Origin: Arthrobotrys musiformis
Lineage: Eukaryota > Ascomycota > Orbiliomycetes > Orbiliales > Orbiliaceae
Reading direction: 5' to 3'
NCBI GenBank assembly: GCA_036971715.1
Contig: JAVHJL010000007.1
Coordinates: 1,364,001 to 1,428,000, forward strand
DNA length: 64,000 nt
This document shows positions 33,450-45,400 of this stretch, piece after piece. How positions within the stretch are numbered: the first letter of the stretch is position 1; the number at the start of each line of letters is the position of its first letter. A program made the translations under genes and the position numbers. The notes under the pieces are model-generated. The model did no database searches. It was not told the DNA's origin and saw only the letters and a list, made by a program, of their open reading frames with translations.

Positions 33450-36400
33450 CTATTCCATGATCTGGCTTTCGGGCTGTGGTGTGCGAGGAGGGAAATCTTG
33501 AATGGTACATGCAAAAATGTGGCCGGAACGGGCGGCGATTGCGATGGCATCTTTTCGAAAGTAGGCGGAAGTTAGCTGAAATGGTGAAGGAAGTAGAAGA
33601 TTCTGTTGAGATCTCAACACCAGGCCGTCCTGGCCGCAAGATGTGAATATGCTCGCGGGCACGTCCCAGAACTTGATCGTGTTGTCGTCGGAGCTGGATG
33701 CCAGCTTACCGTCGGATAAGAACGCGATGGAGAGAACCGGTCGTGAATGGCCCTCGAGAATAGCAAGATTGACTCCCGTGGCAACGTCCCACAGTCTGAT
33801 GGTTTTGTCATCAGAACCAGACGCTAGCCACTTGCTATCGGGCGAAAACGCAACACAGTCAACCGAGCTCGAATGACCTGCAAGAGTGATAAGACAGGCT
33901 GCGGCTGTTGTGGTCATATCCCACAGCCTGACAGTATTGTCGTATGAGCAAGACGCCAGTAACTTGCTATCAGGCGAAAATACAACAGAATAAATTGTTC
34001 CTGAATGGCCTTCCAAGGTAACAAGACAGACTGCAGCTTTTGTAGTTACATCCCAAAGCTTGATAGTATCATCATTGGAGCCGGATGCCAACCACTTACT
34101 ATCGGGCGAAAATGCAACAGATAAAATAGACCCTGAATGAGCTATAATAGTAATAGGGCGGACTGCGGCTTTTGTAGTCACGTCCCAAAGCCTGAGAGTA
34201 CGATCAGAGGAGCCGGACGCCAACCACTTCCTATCGTTAGAGAATGCAACACAGCAAATTGATCCCGAATCATTTTCAACCTCTAAAGTGGCAAAACAGG
34301 CGCTGCGGGCTGCGGCTTTTGTAGCTACATCCCAGAGTTGGAAAGACTTGCCAAAGGATCCGGATGCCAGCCACTTGCCATCGTGCGAGAATGCAGCAAA
34401 TCCAATCGAATTAGAACGATCTTCGCAGGCAACAATCGCATCCCAAATCTTAATCGTCCCGTCATCCGAACCGGATGCTAACTGTTTATTATCAGGCGAA
34501 AATGCGATGGATCGAACCCAATTCGAATGGCCTTTGAATGTAGCAAGGCAATTTACCACTTCTGTAGTTATATTCCAGAGTTTGATAGTGTTGTCGCTGG
34601 AGCCAGAAGCTACTAGCGTATCATCATACGAAAACGCGAGAGAGCAAACTTGTCCTGAATGGCCTTTACAGGTACTAAAATTATTTTCCGTGGCTACATT
34701 CCAGAACTTGATGGTACCATAGTACAAACCAGACGCCAGTTGTTTGCTATCGTGTGAAAATGCGACGGATCGAACCCAATCCGAATGGCCTTCGAAGGTA
34801 GCAAAATTGTCTCCCGTAACTGTATTCCATAGTTTAACGGTCTCGTCCATAGATCCAGATGCCAACCGCGTGCCATCGCGTGAGAAAGCGATACAGTAAA
34901 CCGAATCCGTATGGCCCTCGAGAGTAGCGAAATTGGTTCCCGTAATTGTATTCCACAGTTTAATGGTTTTGTCATGATCATCGGAGACGGATGCCAGCTG
35001 TTTGCTATCATGTGAGAAAGTGATACAGTTCACCGGGCCCGTATGGCCCTCGAGGGTCGCGAAATTAATCCCCGTAGTTGTATTCCACAGTTTAATAATT
35101 TTATCGTCGGAGCCTAGTGCCGAGACTGCGTCGGAGCTGGGAACCCGTGCTGTGTCCGGTTTATGAGACCAGTCGGAGGCGGATGCCAGCTGTTTGCCAT
35201 CATGTGAGAACGCAACACATAGAACCCCCGCCAACCGGCCCTCAAAAGTGGCAAGATTGGTTCCCGTGGCCCCATCCCAGAGTTTGATGGTTTCATCGCG
35301 AGAGGCAGATGCCAGCTGTTTGCCATCTTGCGAGTAGGCGACAGACTGTATCCAGTTGGAATGGCCTTCAATGGTCTGTAAACACGAATCCCAATTTTCT
35401 TGAAATGAAGATATGCTCTTGAACCACGGAGAGATTTCGCGCATTTCCTGATTTCTGATCAAAGATTGATCCGGGTTGAACAAAAGACAGCTCAAATATA
35501 TCTGAAGGGGATTACGTTTTATAATCGATCGATTTAGATGGATAAACCGCTTCGCATCATATACTAAAGCGTACTGATTACTTTTTGAATGCTTTATTTT
35601 ATTAGATCGAAATACTGTTATTAAAACGTATGGGATCGGAAGGAACTTACTTCGAGGATCGATAGTAGGCCGTCGATCATTCTTATTTTTTCGGTGAAAG
35701 CCCTCATAAAGCTAAAAGCTTCAAATTAGTGCAATATATGATCTTGTAAGAACTTATGAAATTTGTTGTTATTACTAAGTTCCACCTCACTTCTTTTAAG
35801 ATATTCCAGCCAATAGAGACAAGCGTGTTTTGTTGTCCCTGGTATACTTTTGTTGATAATGGCTTTGTTAATATTATCAACCACCGCCCCTTATACCCCG
35901 AGGCCGCATATGTCTTTTTGAAGGGTCTTCTTTATAATGTTGATACAACGTAAAGCTATGACTTTAGCCGTCTCCTTTTCGTTGATCTGAAAATCAGCAT
36001 CTGGGCAGCGGTCTGGATCGAGCAGAAAGTCTCGAAAGGATGGATGCAATAATCGGACTTGTGAATTTTCCAGGCTTAATTTTGGCACGTTAAAGACAAA
36101 GCCCAATAAACACAAGAATCCATCTACAGAATCAACGTCTTTTTCCAGGAAACTTGCTAGATCTTTCACAGTGAAATTCTGGGATAATAAGATAAGACAT
36201 CCTATGACTTCCTTGAATTTCTGTACTCGGGATCTTTTTTGGGTTCCTCGACTCTTTCCGAGAACCATTCTTCTCAAGATTTCGAGGTAAATTTCATCTA
36301 TATCCGCCGTAGCTGATACCCCGTCTCCCGTCTCCTTTAGGGCAAGTTTTAAAAAGTTTTTAGGAGAGTCGCCATCGTCGTTGATGAAACGGCAAACAAT

Positions 36401-37882
36401 AGCGGCATAAATGAAAAGTCCATTAGATTTCTTTGTCAAAATTTTGATTTGGTTATCTGTGATTTAGCTAAGGGGGAGACGTCGTGCCTGGCTTATTCTG
36501 CGAAATTTGTGATGCAGAAAATGGCTAATATCTGCCTAGACAATATTTTTCGAAATATCGTGTAGTACGATATTGGCGAGGTCTTGCTGCGGAATAATGT
36601 CAAAAGCCCTATTGATATAGCCCTCAAGTCTACTCGTAATATAAGTCTGAAGTTTAATTAACCGTGATACGCCTGCACTACTTTGTAACAGCTTAACTAT
36701 TAACTCGGCGTCTTTTTCACTACTATATTCATTTAATGCGTCAATAACCAAGATAATAACTCGCTTCGAGCTGCCATAAAGATTTAATTTGGAAAGGGGT
36801 TTATTGACAAGCTTCGACTATTGGCTTCTAAGATCCAGGTCCGGAACGTTGGTAGGTCCTAGTTTGTCTACGGTTTCGTGAAGTGCTTGTTTGAAGTGGG
36901 AAATGCGGCAAGCTAGCTGGGATGTAATTGTCGTTACAAATTTGGTAGCTCGACCTCGGTCACCGTCACCTCAAAAGAAAAAGAAACTTGCTCTAAGGAT
37001 TTTTCCCTTGTTGAAGCTTTCGGCGATCGTGTGGCTAACTGTCGACTTCCTTGTCCTGGCTATTCTGTGTAATTAGAAGATACTAGGACTGCTATTGCAA
37101 GTTGCTTATAGCTTAATTTTCTCTAATAGGTCCGTTCTTGTGTTTTCTAAGCACTTCGGGTTATGTTATTGTTTTTGGGAGTTAAAAGCGGCTCCTTCCG
37201 CTTCTAGGTTTTGCAAAAACTGTCGTTTCTTTTTTAACTCGGCGGCCTGGCATATCGCAGTGATGCTATCGTTAGCAGCGCCATGGAAAAGCGATTTAAT
37301 AGTAAATACTAAGGGCTGTCGCTAATCAATTGAGAAGCGGTTAATTATCTTACTTTGATATTGGCATTCGCTGTTCCGACCTCTTCGCGAGTTCTAATAC
37401 TTATATCTCTGTGGGAAGCCATTATTATCGGTATGCCTGGGATGAAGAAGCGCACTTGCGGGAATCAGACCATACAAATTATTCGTAGCTAATGAATTTG
37501 ACAAAGTCGTTTTAGAGGACTCCAAAATGTTCATGATCTCTTTAACTTGTCCTTTATCGAATGGCCATTTCAAGGATCTCCGCACCCCGAAAACTTTTTT
37601 TCTCTCCGGCAGTTTGTTAAAAACATCTTTGACTTAAGCTTCGCATTGCAGCACTGAATCTTTGAGTGATTTTATGCCAGGAATCTCAGACTCGTTTTTC
37701 CCGTCAATGAGCTTTTGCACGCTCTCGAGGACGCCATGGAGACTCTCGACCTGTTTGGTAAGTTGTTGAACATCTCCCTTAGCGTTCTTAACATCTTTGA
37801 AATACTCGCCAAAGACGCAAATAAGTTTTACGGAGATGTCTATGACAGCGATCACGTTCGCTGCAACGCCTATACCCTCCAT
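33450..37882 (-). pseudogene. Decayed NLR: helical N-terminus - NACHT - WD40 (13 repeats)
   Basis: The N-terminus (37882-37634: MEGIGVAANVIAVIDISVKL and onward) matches the helical signalling domain of fungal NLRs and continues at 37585. The NACHT region (about 37200-36540) is broken. The P-loop at 37072-37041 reads RIARTRKST instead of a G-rich GMAGTGKST, and in-frame stops lie at 37168-37166, 36973-36971, 35893-35891 and 35728-35726. Walker-B (LVIDALNEY) and ITSRLE survive at 36751-36640. A winged-helix-like part (36439-35891) follows. The WD40 part is still an uninterrupted 681-codon frame (35495-33450) with 13 recognisable repeats of the GHxxxVxSVAFSxDxKxLASGSxDxTIKLWD type. Lost glycines (GGN to AGR) and Trp codons turned to stops fit G-to-A changes, as from repeat-induced point mutation. 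Confidence 0.8.
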
Positions 37883-38710
37883 TTGAGCCGAAGAAAACGT
37901 TCCAGAGCTATCGGTTTTTATCGAAAATTCGTGTGTACTGTCGGTGGCCGTTGGACGGAGACAGGAGTTAATACCCCACGCGGTTGTGTTAATACCCCGC
38001 TTTATGTATTCGGAACTCGTTGAAACCGAGTAGCCTTGCTATTATCAATGCACAGCCGCTTGCCCTCACCGAACGACGCAGCGAATTTGCGTTCCTGATT
38101 GGAGGGTGGATCTTGGATGCATATGTTCACGTGACGTGCGTTGTGCGAGCTACGAGGACTGGCTTCGATAATGTGCTTTCTATAATGCCACAAAGAACTA
38201 AGCTAGGTTGCGGCTGTAAGGCTACGGAAATTGTATTAAATCGGCTCCGCTCCTTACTAAACTCAGTACTGAAGCCCTAATTCTGTTATATTGGAGATTT
38301 TAGTACATATATAGATTATATCAGATCTCAGCTGGTTCGTCGGTATTGTGCTTAAAGGCTGGCCGCATCGCGCTCTGCCCACAAGGGCTAAGCTAGCCAT
38401 GTTTAAATCATGACCCTGCCTGTACAGTGCCGCTACCTGTTGAGTGGCAGTAGCAACGCTCTAGTAATATGTGAGACGCTGGTTTCGCAATATCAGTGGT
38501 GGTGCCTGCGACTATACAACTCCCAAAATTCCGCGACAGCAACCAAAATCCGGCTGCTCACGCCCCAACAAAGTCCCACGGTACTGCGTTCTCAGCTTCG
38601 GGATATTTATTATGTAGCGGTAATATAGATACTCAGTTCCGTTTCTCCCCGTTGGTAATTTTTGCGTTGGTTGTCGCAGCCTGAGGCTCGTCCCTTCGGC
38701 CTGGCCAGCT
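37883..38710. other. Stretch upstream of the decayed NLR
   Basis: No gene recognised. Two copies of GTTAATACCCC lie 21 bp apart near 37967-37998. Confidence 0.35.
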
Positions 38711-39064
38711 CTGGTATACGAGACAAGCTCGTCCCCCTTCTCGCACCCCACGTGCATACATACATATTATATGCAATTGTACTCTGTAAGTAAGCAAGGG
38801 TCGTCATGATCTCATTGTGTCCGCTTCCCCAAAAAAAACCCTCTTTTATTGGGTATATCCCGTTCCCGAATTCTTTTCGCGCCAAATGCCAGACATATTT
38901 GTGTGTTTTGTCCGGTTCGTGGTTCAAGACACGCGCGGCGGGGAAACCTGCAGCCCATGGCGCCACAGCGGGTCGATGCTCACAACGATTACAGAAGTTA
39001 ACGCCACTCAGACAACGAGGACCATATTTCGGATATGCTCGTTACCAGCTTGTCTCGTACCCAG
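38711..39064. mobile_element. MITE-like 354-bp element with ~18-19 bp terminal inverted repeats
   Basis: The left end CTGGTATACGAGACAAGCT and the right end, read on the minus strand, CTGGGTACGAGACAAGCT, are near-identical inverted repeats differing by one indel and a substitution. The interior has no convincing coding sequence. Length and structure fit a non-autonomous DNA element. Target-site duplications are not obvious, so the exact ends are uncertain. The same terminal motif recurs elsewhere in the window (71, 1513, 8038, 41248, 48231). Confidence 0.5.
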
Positions 39065-39770
39065 ACGTGGGGTTTATCGGCCGGATATTTCCAAAATAAA
39101 ATTATAAATATGCACCAAGACATCTTGATGACTTCTAGACCATCGGAGAATCTATCGCTAAAGGCTCTCGTGCCTTTGAAACAGCTTGTTCGTCGACGGA
39201 TAGCTGCGTTGTATTCGCCGGATTGCCAAATTTCCAAACCGCGTAGAAGTAACTCAATTTTGAAACCAGGAAGCCTATGCTCAGCTCAGTCACACAATTT
39301 AATGTCAGGAACTATGTAATATACCAGGATCCTGGCCCCCATCCGAGATCTGGGGTCCGACTTCAGTGTTGGGACCTCACGCGCAGCCCAACTTTGCACT
39401 TGGAAAGGAAGCCGGAAGCGAGACCAGCGTAGACTACGCATGGGCGTGACCTCCTGAGCAATTGGATTGGGTTACAAGTTCATCCCGATCGACAACCGTC
39501 CGTGGTGACTTTTTTGTGCTACCCAAAACGAACAGGGGTCCCAGAAAGGTCCAGTTGCCTGATTGGTAGGTGCCGGCTTTAGATGGTAAGTCCGACTTCT
39601 AGGGCACTTAGTACGTCGGCTTAGCTTACCTGGCCATACCGTTCTCCGAGCCGTCTCATCCTTCATTTTACCTTAGGAATTCAGCTATCCTCCAGGCTCC
39701 GAGTTCCCCGAACTTTCAAAATTCCCCCTTAAGACGACAGCTCTAGCTCTACTTAGGTGCATATCTGCAT
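39065..39770. other. Gene-less stretch before the truncated PNP copy
   Basis: Nothing supportable; only short frames without features. Confidence 0.35.
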
Positions 39771-40100
39771 ATGTGTATAAATGTTGCATTAGTTGCGCCC
39801 AGATACAGGCTTGGGATGTGACTAAGGTCCGTATATACATGCAAAGGGAGATGGGTAAACTGATCCTCGCCCCGGGCCCGCCGGCAGCTTCATAAAACCA
39901 TCTTTATTTAGATACCTGAACCTATCTAGCCTCGCACCTCCATTGCCGCGTCTCTCAACAACATAACCACCCCATAATACCCGTTTTTCTCAGCAAACCA
40001 TAGTGATATACAGCAGTCTTCGTCCTTAAACTTAATATTCGCGCCCCTGCCAATTGGCCAATCAGTAACCTTGCTACCGTTTCATGCCCAACCCTGTGCC
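39771..40100. repeat. Direct repeat, copy 1 (duplicated NLR 3' end and flank)
   Basis: This matches 42074-42400 in the same orientation: ATGTGTATAAATG at the left, GGTAAACTGATCCTCGCC in the middle and the last ankyrin-coding region at the right. It is diverged by scattered substitutions and small indels, so the duplication is not recent. Confidence 0.8.
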
Positions 40101-41157
40101 GATGCATGTATCAACGTCTTGCCTGCGCATGCATCACAACTTGAGCTGTATCTGCCCGATAGACATCCCTTGCCGACAGATATCCCAGAAGATCTTTCGC
40201 GAACGCTGCAGCGGCAGCGGCGGAATGCTCTTGCCAGACATCGTTCTTATGCGAGTCCGCATAATTGGATATGCCTCGGATAACAAGACAAGGGAGATTG
40301 TTTAGCACCCCTGCTGCCTCCATCTCCAGACATAAACAAAGGGCTTTGCCTTGAAGGGATGCGTTGAGATTATCTCGAAGTTCAGCGTCTTTAACAACTA
40401 TGCTCGCCGATGCGATTAGGCCGTAGTGAACTCGCATACCCCTAGCTCTCCTTCTAACTATCTGCGTCCTGTCGCAATCCCGGCAGCCTCCCCCCTCCTC
40501 CTCCTCCTCCCCGTTCCCGTATCCGCGCCTCCCCACCGCGACCCTATGGGCGTAAGTTGGATTGAATAAAATATCCTCAAACCAGTCCGACCTCATGTAT
40601 CTTGTGAGTGTCGGGTCCCTGTTTATCATCTCGTTTAGGTACAAAGATACATTAGATTCGCCTGCCCCGTGTGCCGCCTGCAACCTATCTAAGGCCGCTA
40701 AGACGAAGGACGGGGGGTCAGCGAGTGTCCTCGACCTTCGTGTTCTGCTGGGCCGACTACCCATACCCCATTCCCACGGGGCCACACTTGGAAAGCCATC
40801 CTTCGGCGTTCCAACTACCACGTCGCCAAGCCTAACCTTCTCTCCATTCGGAATACCGCTAGCGGTACCGACTAGAAGACAGAATTTGATATTTAAGAAG
40901 CTACGGAACATGTGGGTTGAGACGCTGGATGCGGACACAAGGCCAGGTATCCCCATTGGCAAGCAGGTTATGACGATATTATGCGCCCCAATGGATCCGA
41001 GGATGTAATTGTTTTCGTCTCCGGAGGGCTGCGGAAAACTTCCGTGTCTTTCATCCAGCATTGCTACCGCCGCCGTTTGCTCTTTAGGAAGTCCGCAGAC
41101 CCATCCTATCATATAGTCGTCAAAGGATCTCTGATTATGAGCCCCTCGCGCAGCCAT
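39771..41157 (-). pseudogene. Truncated tandem copy of PNP-NACHT-ankyrin NLR (PNP joined to last ankyrin remnant)
   Basis: The ATG at 41157 opens a 348-codon frame ending at 40111. It matches the PNP domain of the intact NLR at 46480: IGWVCGLPKEQTAA, LGSIGAHNIVI, RLGDVVVGTP, HYGLIAS, LEMEAAGVLNNLPC, YADSHKNDVWQEHSAA. After LLGYL it diverges and stops. Immediately downstream (40110-39930) lies sequence matching the final ankyrin repeats and C-terminus of the intact gene (RGANIKFKDED, AEKNGYYGVVMLLRDAAM), now frame-broken. About 3 kb corresponding to NACHT and most ankyrins is missing. The flanking DNA (39930-39771) also matches that of the intact copy. The short PNP protein might still be made. 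The acidic insert of the intact copy is shorter here. Confidence 0.8.
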
Positions 41158-42232
41158 TTGAAATTTAGAAAAAATGTCAAACAAAAATGATTGTGTGAGT
41201 TGAGAGAAGAGAAATTTTGTTACTTGGGTTGATATGTCGTTATGGAGTGGTATACGAGACAATTATGGAGGGATTCCAAGTTGTCATTTTGGCGGGGGAA
41301 TTCGCACGCTTTAAATACTTCATTATTGACCTTACAAGATGGTAGGTCACGGCCTTCGTAGAGCATTGAGCTGGCCCACAATAGCAGAGGATAAAGGGCC
41401 GATCTAGTTTACGAGGCCATGGCCAGGGAGTATTCTATTGAATGGCGCTTCCTCTACCATCGGGGTTGGGCTGGTTGGCTCGGCCGGAGGTAGGTCGCAT
41501 GGTCATTCTTAGAAAAAAAAAGCTTGTGAGTACGCGAGTGCGGCGGAGGCGGCACCTCCATACACAATAGCTAGCCACCGGTGCTTATTAAATATAGGAG
41601 ACGTGATGGGGTTCGAGGTCCGATTGAGGCACCTACTGAGACCGTGTGCCACCCGTGGAGACTACGTGCCACCTGCCAAGACTGCGTTCCACCAACAGAT
41701 ATTTTTGAACCATAAAATAGCCAATGATACCTTATGTATAAGTATAGGTATATATATATATATACATAAAGCACCTGTGGAAACGGGGCACGCCCAACTT
41801 TAAAGCTAAGGCTATCCTAGATGATATCGAGAGGTAGCCCAGGCGATTGGCTACCACTAAGCATTTGTATACAATCGCGGGAAGCCGGAAGTGCCGAACC
41901 CGCTGAAATGCCAGGCCTACAAAACACCGCCTGATATTTGACCAATCTCTTGACAAAGCTGTAAATCGAACTAAACGGTTGACAAGTTCGCGTTTTACAT
42001 TGATACTTGATGGAGTGAAACTTGGCTTCACTATAGCATGCATTAGCTCGCGCCTAATCTTTAACAGGTAGTTATGTGTATAAATGCTGCATTGGTTACG
42101 CTCGGATACAGGCTTGGGACGTAGACTAGGCCCCATATATACAAAGGGAGATAGGTAAACTGATCCTCGCCGCACCACGCCGCGCCAACAGTTTCATAAA
42201 ATCATCTCTATTTACCTGATACCTGAACCTAT
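41158..42232. other. Spacer between the tandem NLR copies
   Basis: No gene. It contains a (TA)n microsatellite at about 41748-41766, one TGGTATACGAGACAA motif at 41248, and from 42074 the flank shared with the truncated copy. Confidence 0.4.
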
Positions 42233-42400
42233 CTAACCTCGTATTCCCATTGCCGCATCTCTCAACAACATAACTATCTCGTGATATCCATTCTTCTCAG
42301 CGAGCCGTAGCGGTATACGGCCGTCCTCGTCCTTAGACTTGATGTTCGCGCCCCTGTCTATCAGCAACCTTACTACCGTTTCGCGCCCACCCTTCGCTGC
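42074..42400. repeat. Direct repeat, copy 2 (intact NLR 3' end and flank)
   Basis: Partner of 39771-40100. The coding part is the final two ankyrin repeats of the intact NLR. Confidence 0.8.
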
Positions 42401-45400
42401 AAGCGCTAATGGTGTCTGGCCATCCTCGTTCTTTGCCTCTAGATCCGCACCCCTATGTATTAATAGCCCTGCTACCGTTTCACCCCCCCCCTCAGCAGCC
42501 AGGCACAAAGGGGTACAGCCGTCCACATCCCTCGCATCCACGTTTGCACCTTCATCTAAAAGTAATTTTACCACCACCTCGTAATCTTGTACTGTAGCCA
42601 GGCACAGTGGTGTTCGCCCAAACTCATTTTGGGCCTCCATATTTGCCCCCTCGTTTATGAGTAGTTTTACCAACGCTTCATTCCCTTCTTCTGCGGCCAC
42701 ACACAATGGTGTCCTATCTTCCCGGTCTACAGCCTCTATATCTGCCCCAGTTCCTATCAGTAGCCTCGCTACTGCCTCGTGACCTCGCCTTGCGGCCAAC
42801 CATAAAGGCGTCTCCCCATCCATATTCCTAGCCTCCAGGTCCACACCCTTCTCTATCAACAGCTCTATTATTGCCATATAACCTTTCTCAGTAGCCAGAT
42901 ATAGTGGCGTTTGGTCGTTCCATTGAGCCTCCGGATCCGCGCCTCTAGCTAGCAACATGCGTACAGCTGTCTCGTTTCCTAGCTGCGCAGCCGACGAGAG
43001 GGGCGTCTGATCGCAATCATTTTTAGAATCTATATTCGCGCCTCTATCCATTAGCAGTGCCAATATCTCGTGGTGTTCTTTATCTGATGCAAGAAACAAC
43101 GGCGTTTCGCCATAATAATCTCTAGCTTCCAGATTTGCACCCTTTTCTATTAGCAACTCCACAATCGCCTTGGAGTTATATAGTACGGCTAGGAATAATA
43201 TCGTTCGGCTGCCTTTATCTTGAACTTCTAGGCTAGCGCCTTTATCTATCAATAGCCTTATTATCGCATCATATCCTTCCTCGATAGCTATACCTAGTGG
43301 CGTTCGACCATTTTTATCGCTAGCATCTAGATCTGCGCCTTTCTGTATGAGCAGCTTCACCACTGAGAGACGATCGTACAACACGGCTCGTAGTAGTGGC
43401 GTTCGGTCGTTCCGATCTCTAACTTCCAAGTCGGCACCACCCTCTATCAGTAGCTCTACTACCTCCTCGCTCTCGTGCACCACAGCCGACAATAGTGGCG
43501 TTTGGTCGCTTTTGTCTTTGGATTCCAGATCTGCGCCTCGGTTTATCAGGAGCTTCACCACTGATGCTTGCCCAGACGCCACCGCTAATAATAGAGGTGT
43601 TCGGCCTTCCCCATCCCTAGCTTCCATATCTATGAGCGGCTTTACTTTCACCTGCTCCGATTTCACGACCAGCGGTAGAGGATTCTCGGCGTCCTCGTCT
43701 TTTGGATCCGGAGCTGCGCGTGCGTCCTTGTCGAGCATGCCTATAACGGATTCATCGACTCCAGCGTATGCCGCGAGGTGCACTCCCGTCCACCCTTCAA
43801 AATTTCCATTTTTGTAGTACTCCGTGGGCGCCGTCATCGCTTGGCTGCAAGCTAAGACTGCGTTTCTGCTCTCAAGAAAGCCCATTACCAGCGGGGTATT
43901 TCCAATAAATGATATACGAACATGGTATCCCCAGTGGTTTGCTGCATAGTCGTAAAGAGGGTTCGACTGCAGCCTCGCTTTAAAAGCTTCGTCCGTTCGC
44001 GTGGGTCCTTCTTTCGTGAATATTTCGTGCGATAGATAGGTTACGCACGTTTCCGCGATATTTTTGTCAGCGTCGGAGAACCACTTTGTCCACGTTCGTT
44101 CAAAATACTCTTGCGTTGTGTAATGCACCAGACGGATTATTTGACTTTCTTCGTCGATGGCCACTAACCCAGCGCACACAGAGGCCATTTTCGTGTTCTC
44201 GGGGCAGTTGTCTTCGTCGATTTCGGATTCGTTTACTTCGACCCCTAGTGCATGGCGCAGTTCCGCTGTATTAATCGGTCTTTTTGCGCGGGTGATCCAC
44301 CACAGAACCTTGTGTGCTAGATATTTGAAGTCCTCATTTTGGGCCTCGATTCTCGCCATGGCGTCTTCGTAGGCGTTGTCGTAGGCCCTTTCACCGGCCG
44401 AGAGATTTTTTAACGCAATTTTCATTTGCTTAAGCGATGTTTTGGTTTTTATAGCTTCAAAATGAAGCTGTGCGAGAAGGAACCTAGTTTGCGTTAATCT
44501 TTGGTCTGTAGATTTATGGAACAAAAAGGACAAAACTTACATTCCGTCAACAATATTTGTGATCTCTGTTTTGATTTCTTCGCGACAGTCTGTTAATAAC
44601 TGCTCCCCTGAGCTTGATATCTGGGCATCCAAGTAGTTCCGCACATCCTCCTTCTGTGCGCGAACCTCAAGTATTTCGGCTTCAATGCCCTCGAACTTTT
44701 TCATAATCTCGGGAAGGGCTCTCGAAGTAATAAAGAGATTGGCGCCGCATTGAGAGTGCAGTTGAAATAGTTTTGAAAGAAAGATTTCGCGGCAGTTATT
44801 CGATGTCTGGCATTCGTCGAGAGCATCGATGATGATAAACACTCTTTCGTACCCTTGTGCCACGGAGTGGAGGGATTTGAGCATGTCATCGATTGAAGGT
44901 CGCATACGTTTTTCAGTACTACGTTTGTGCATTTCTTTCACGGCCGCTGGTAGAGTCGACTGGGTGGATCCTAATGCTAGCTGCTTTAGCAGACTTGCGA
45001 GTAAGCTTTGGATGTTTTGTTCATCCTTTCGTCGGAAGTTGCAATAAATATACGCAATCCCAAATTTTGAGTTGGAAAACCGAGTAGTCAAGTCGTCGAC
45101 GACGATTGATGTAAGGATTGTCTTTCCTGCACCGGGAATCCCCGGGCAGAATAGTATTTTACTGGGTGCACTTTGGTTCAGCCAACCTTGGTACTGGCTA
45201 GAGCCTAGTAACCACTCGCCGGTTCCAGGCTGTCGTTGATTTAGGTAGTCGGTTTGTTGGCTAGTGTAGTAAATTGGCGTAAGCCAGTCAAGTATTGCGA
45301 GGTCGTCTTGTCTATCTAATATTGAATTCACTTTTTCGATTTTCGCTTCGATCCTAGCAACTACTGTTACATTAGAAGGCTAAAGGCGTATTGGCGAGCG

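Noticed and set aside
33643..34722. Plus-strand frames opposite the WD40 array
   Set aside because: Repetitive antisense shadows of the WD40 repeats.
38610..39107. Frames of 94-118 codons on both strands within the MITE-like element
   Set aside because: Overlapping on both strands, no transposase motif; explained by a non-coding element.
42339..44372. Plus-strand frames opposite the ankyrin/NACHT exon
   Set aside because: They are antisense shadows of the strongly periodic ankyrin-coding strand.
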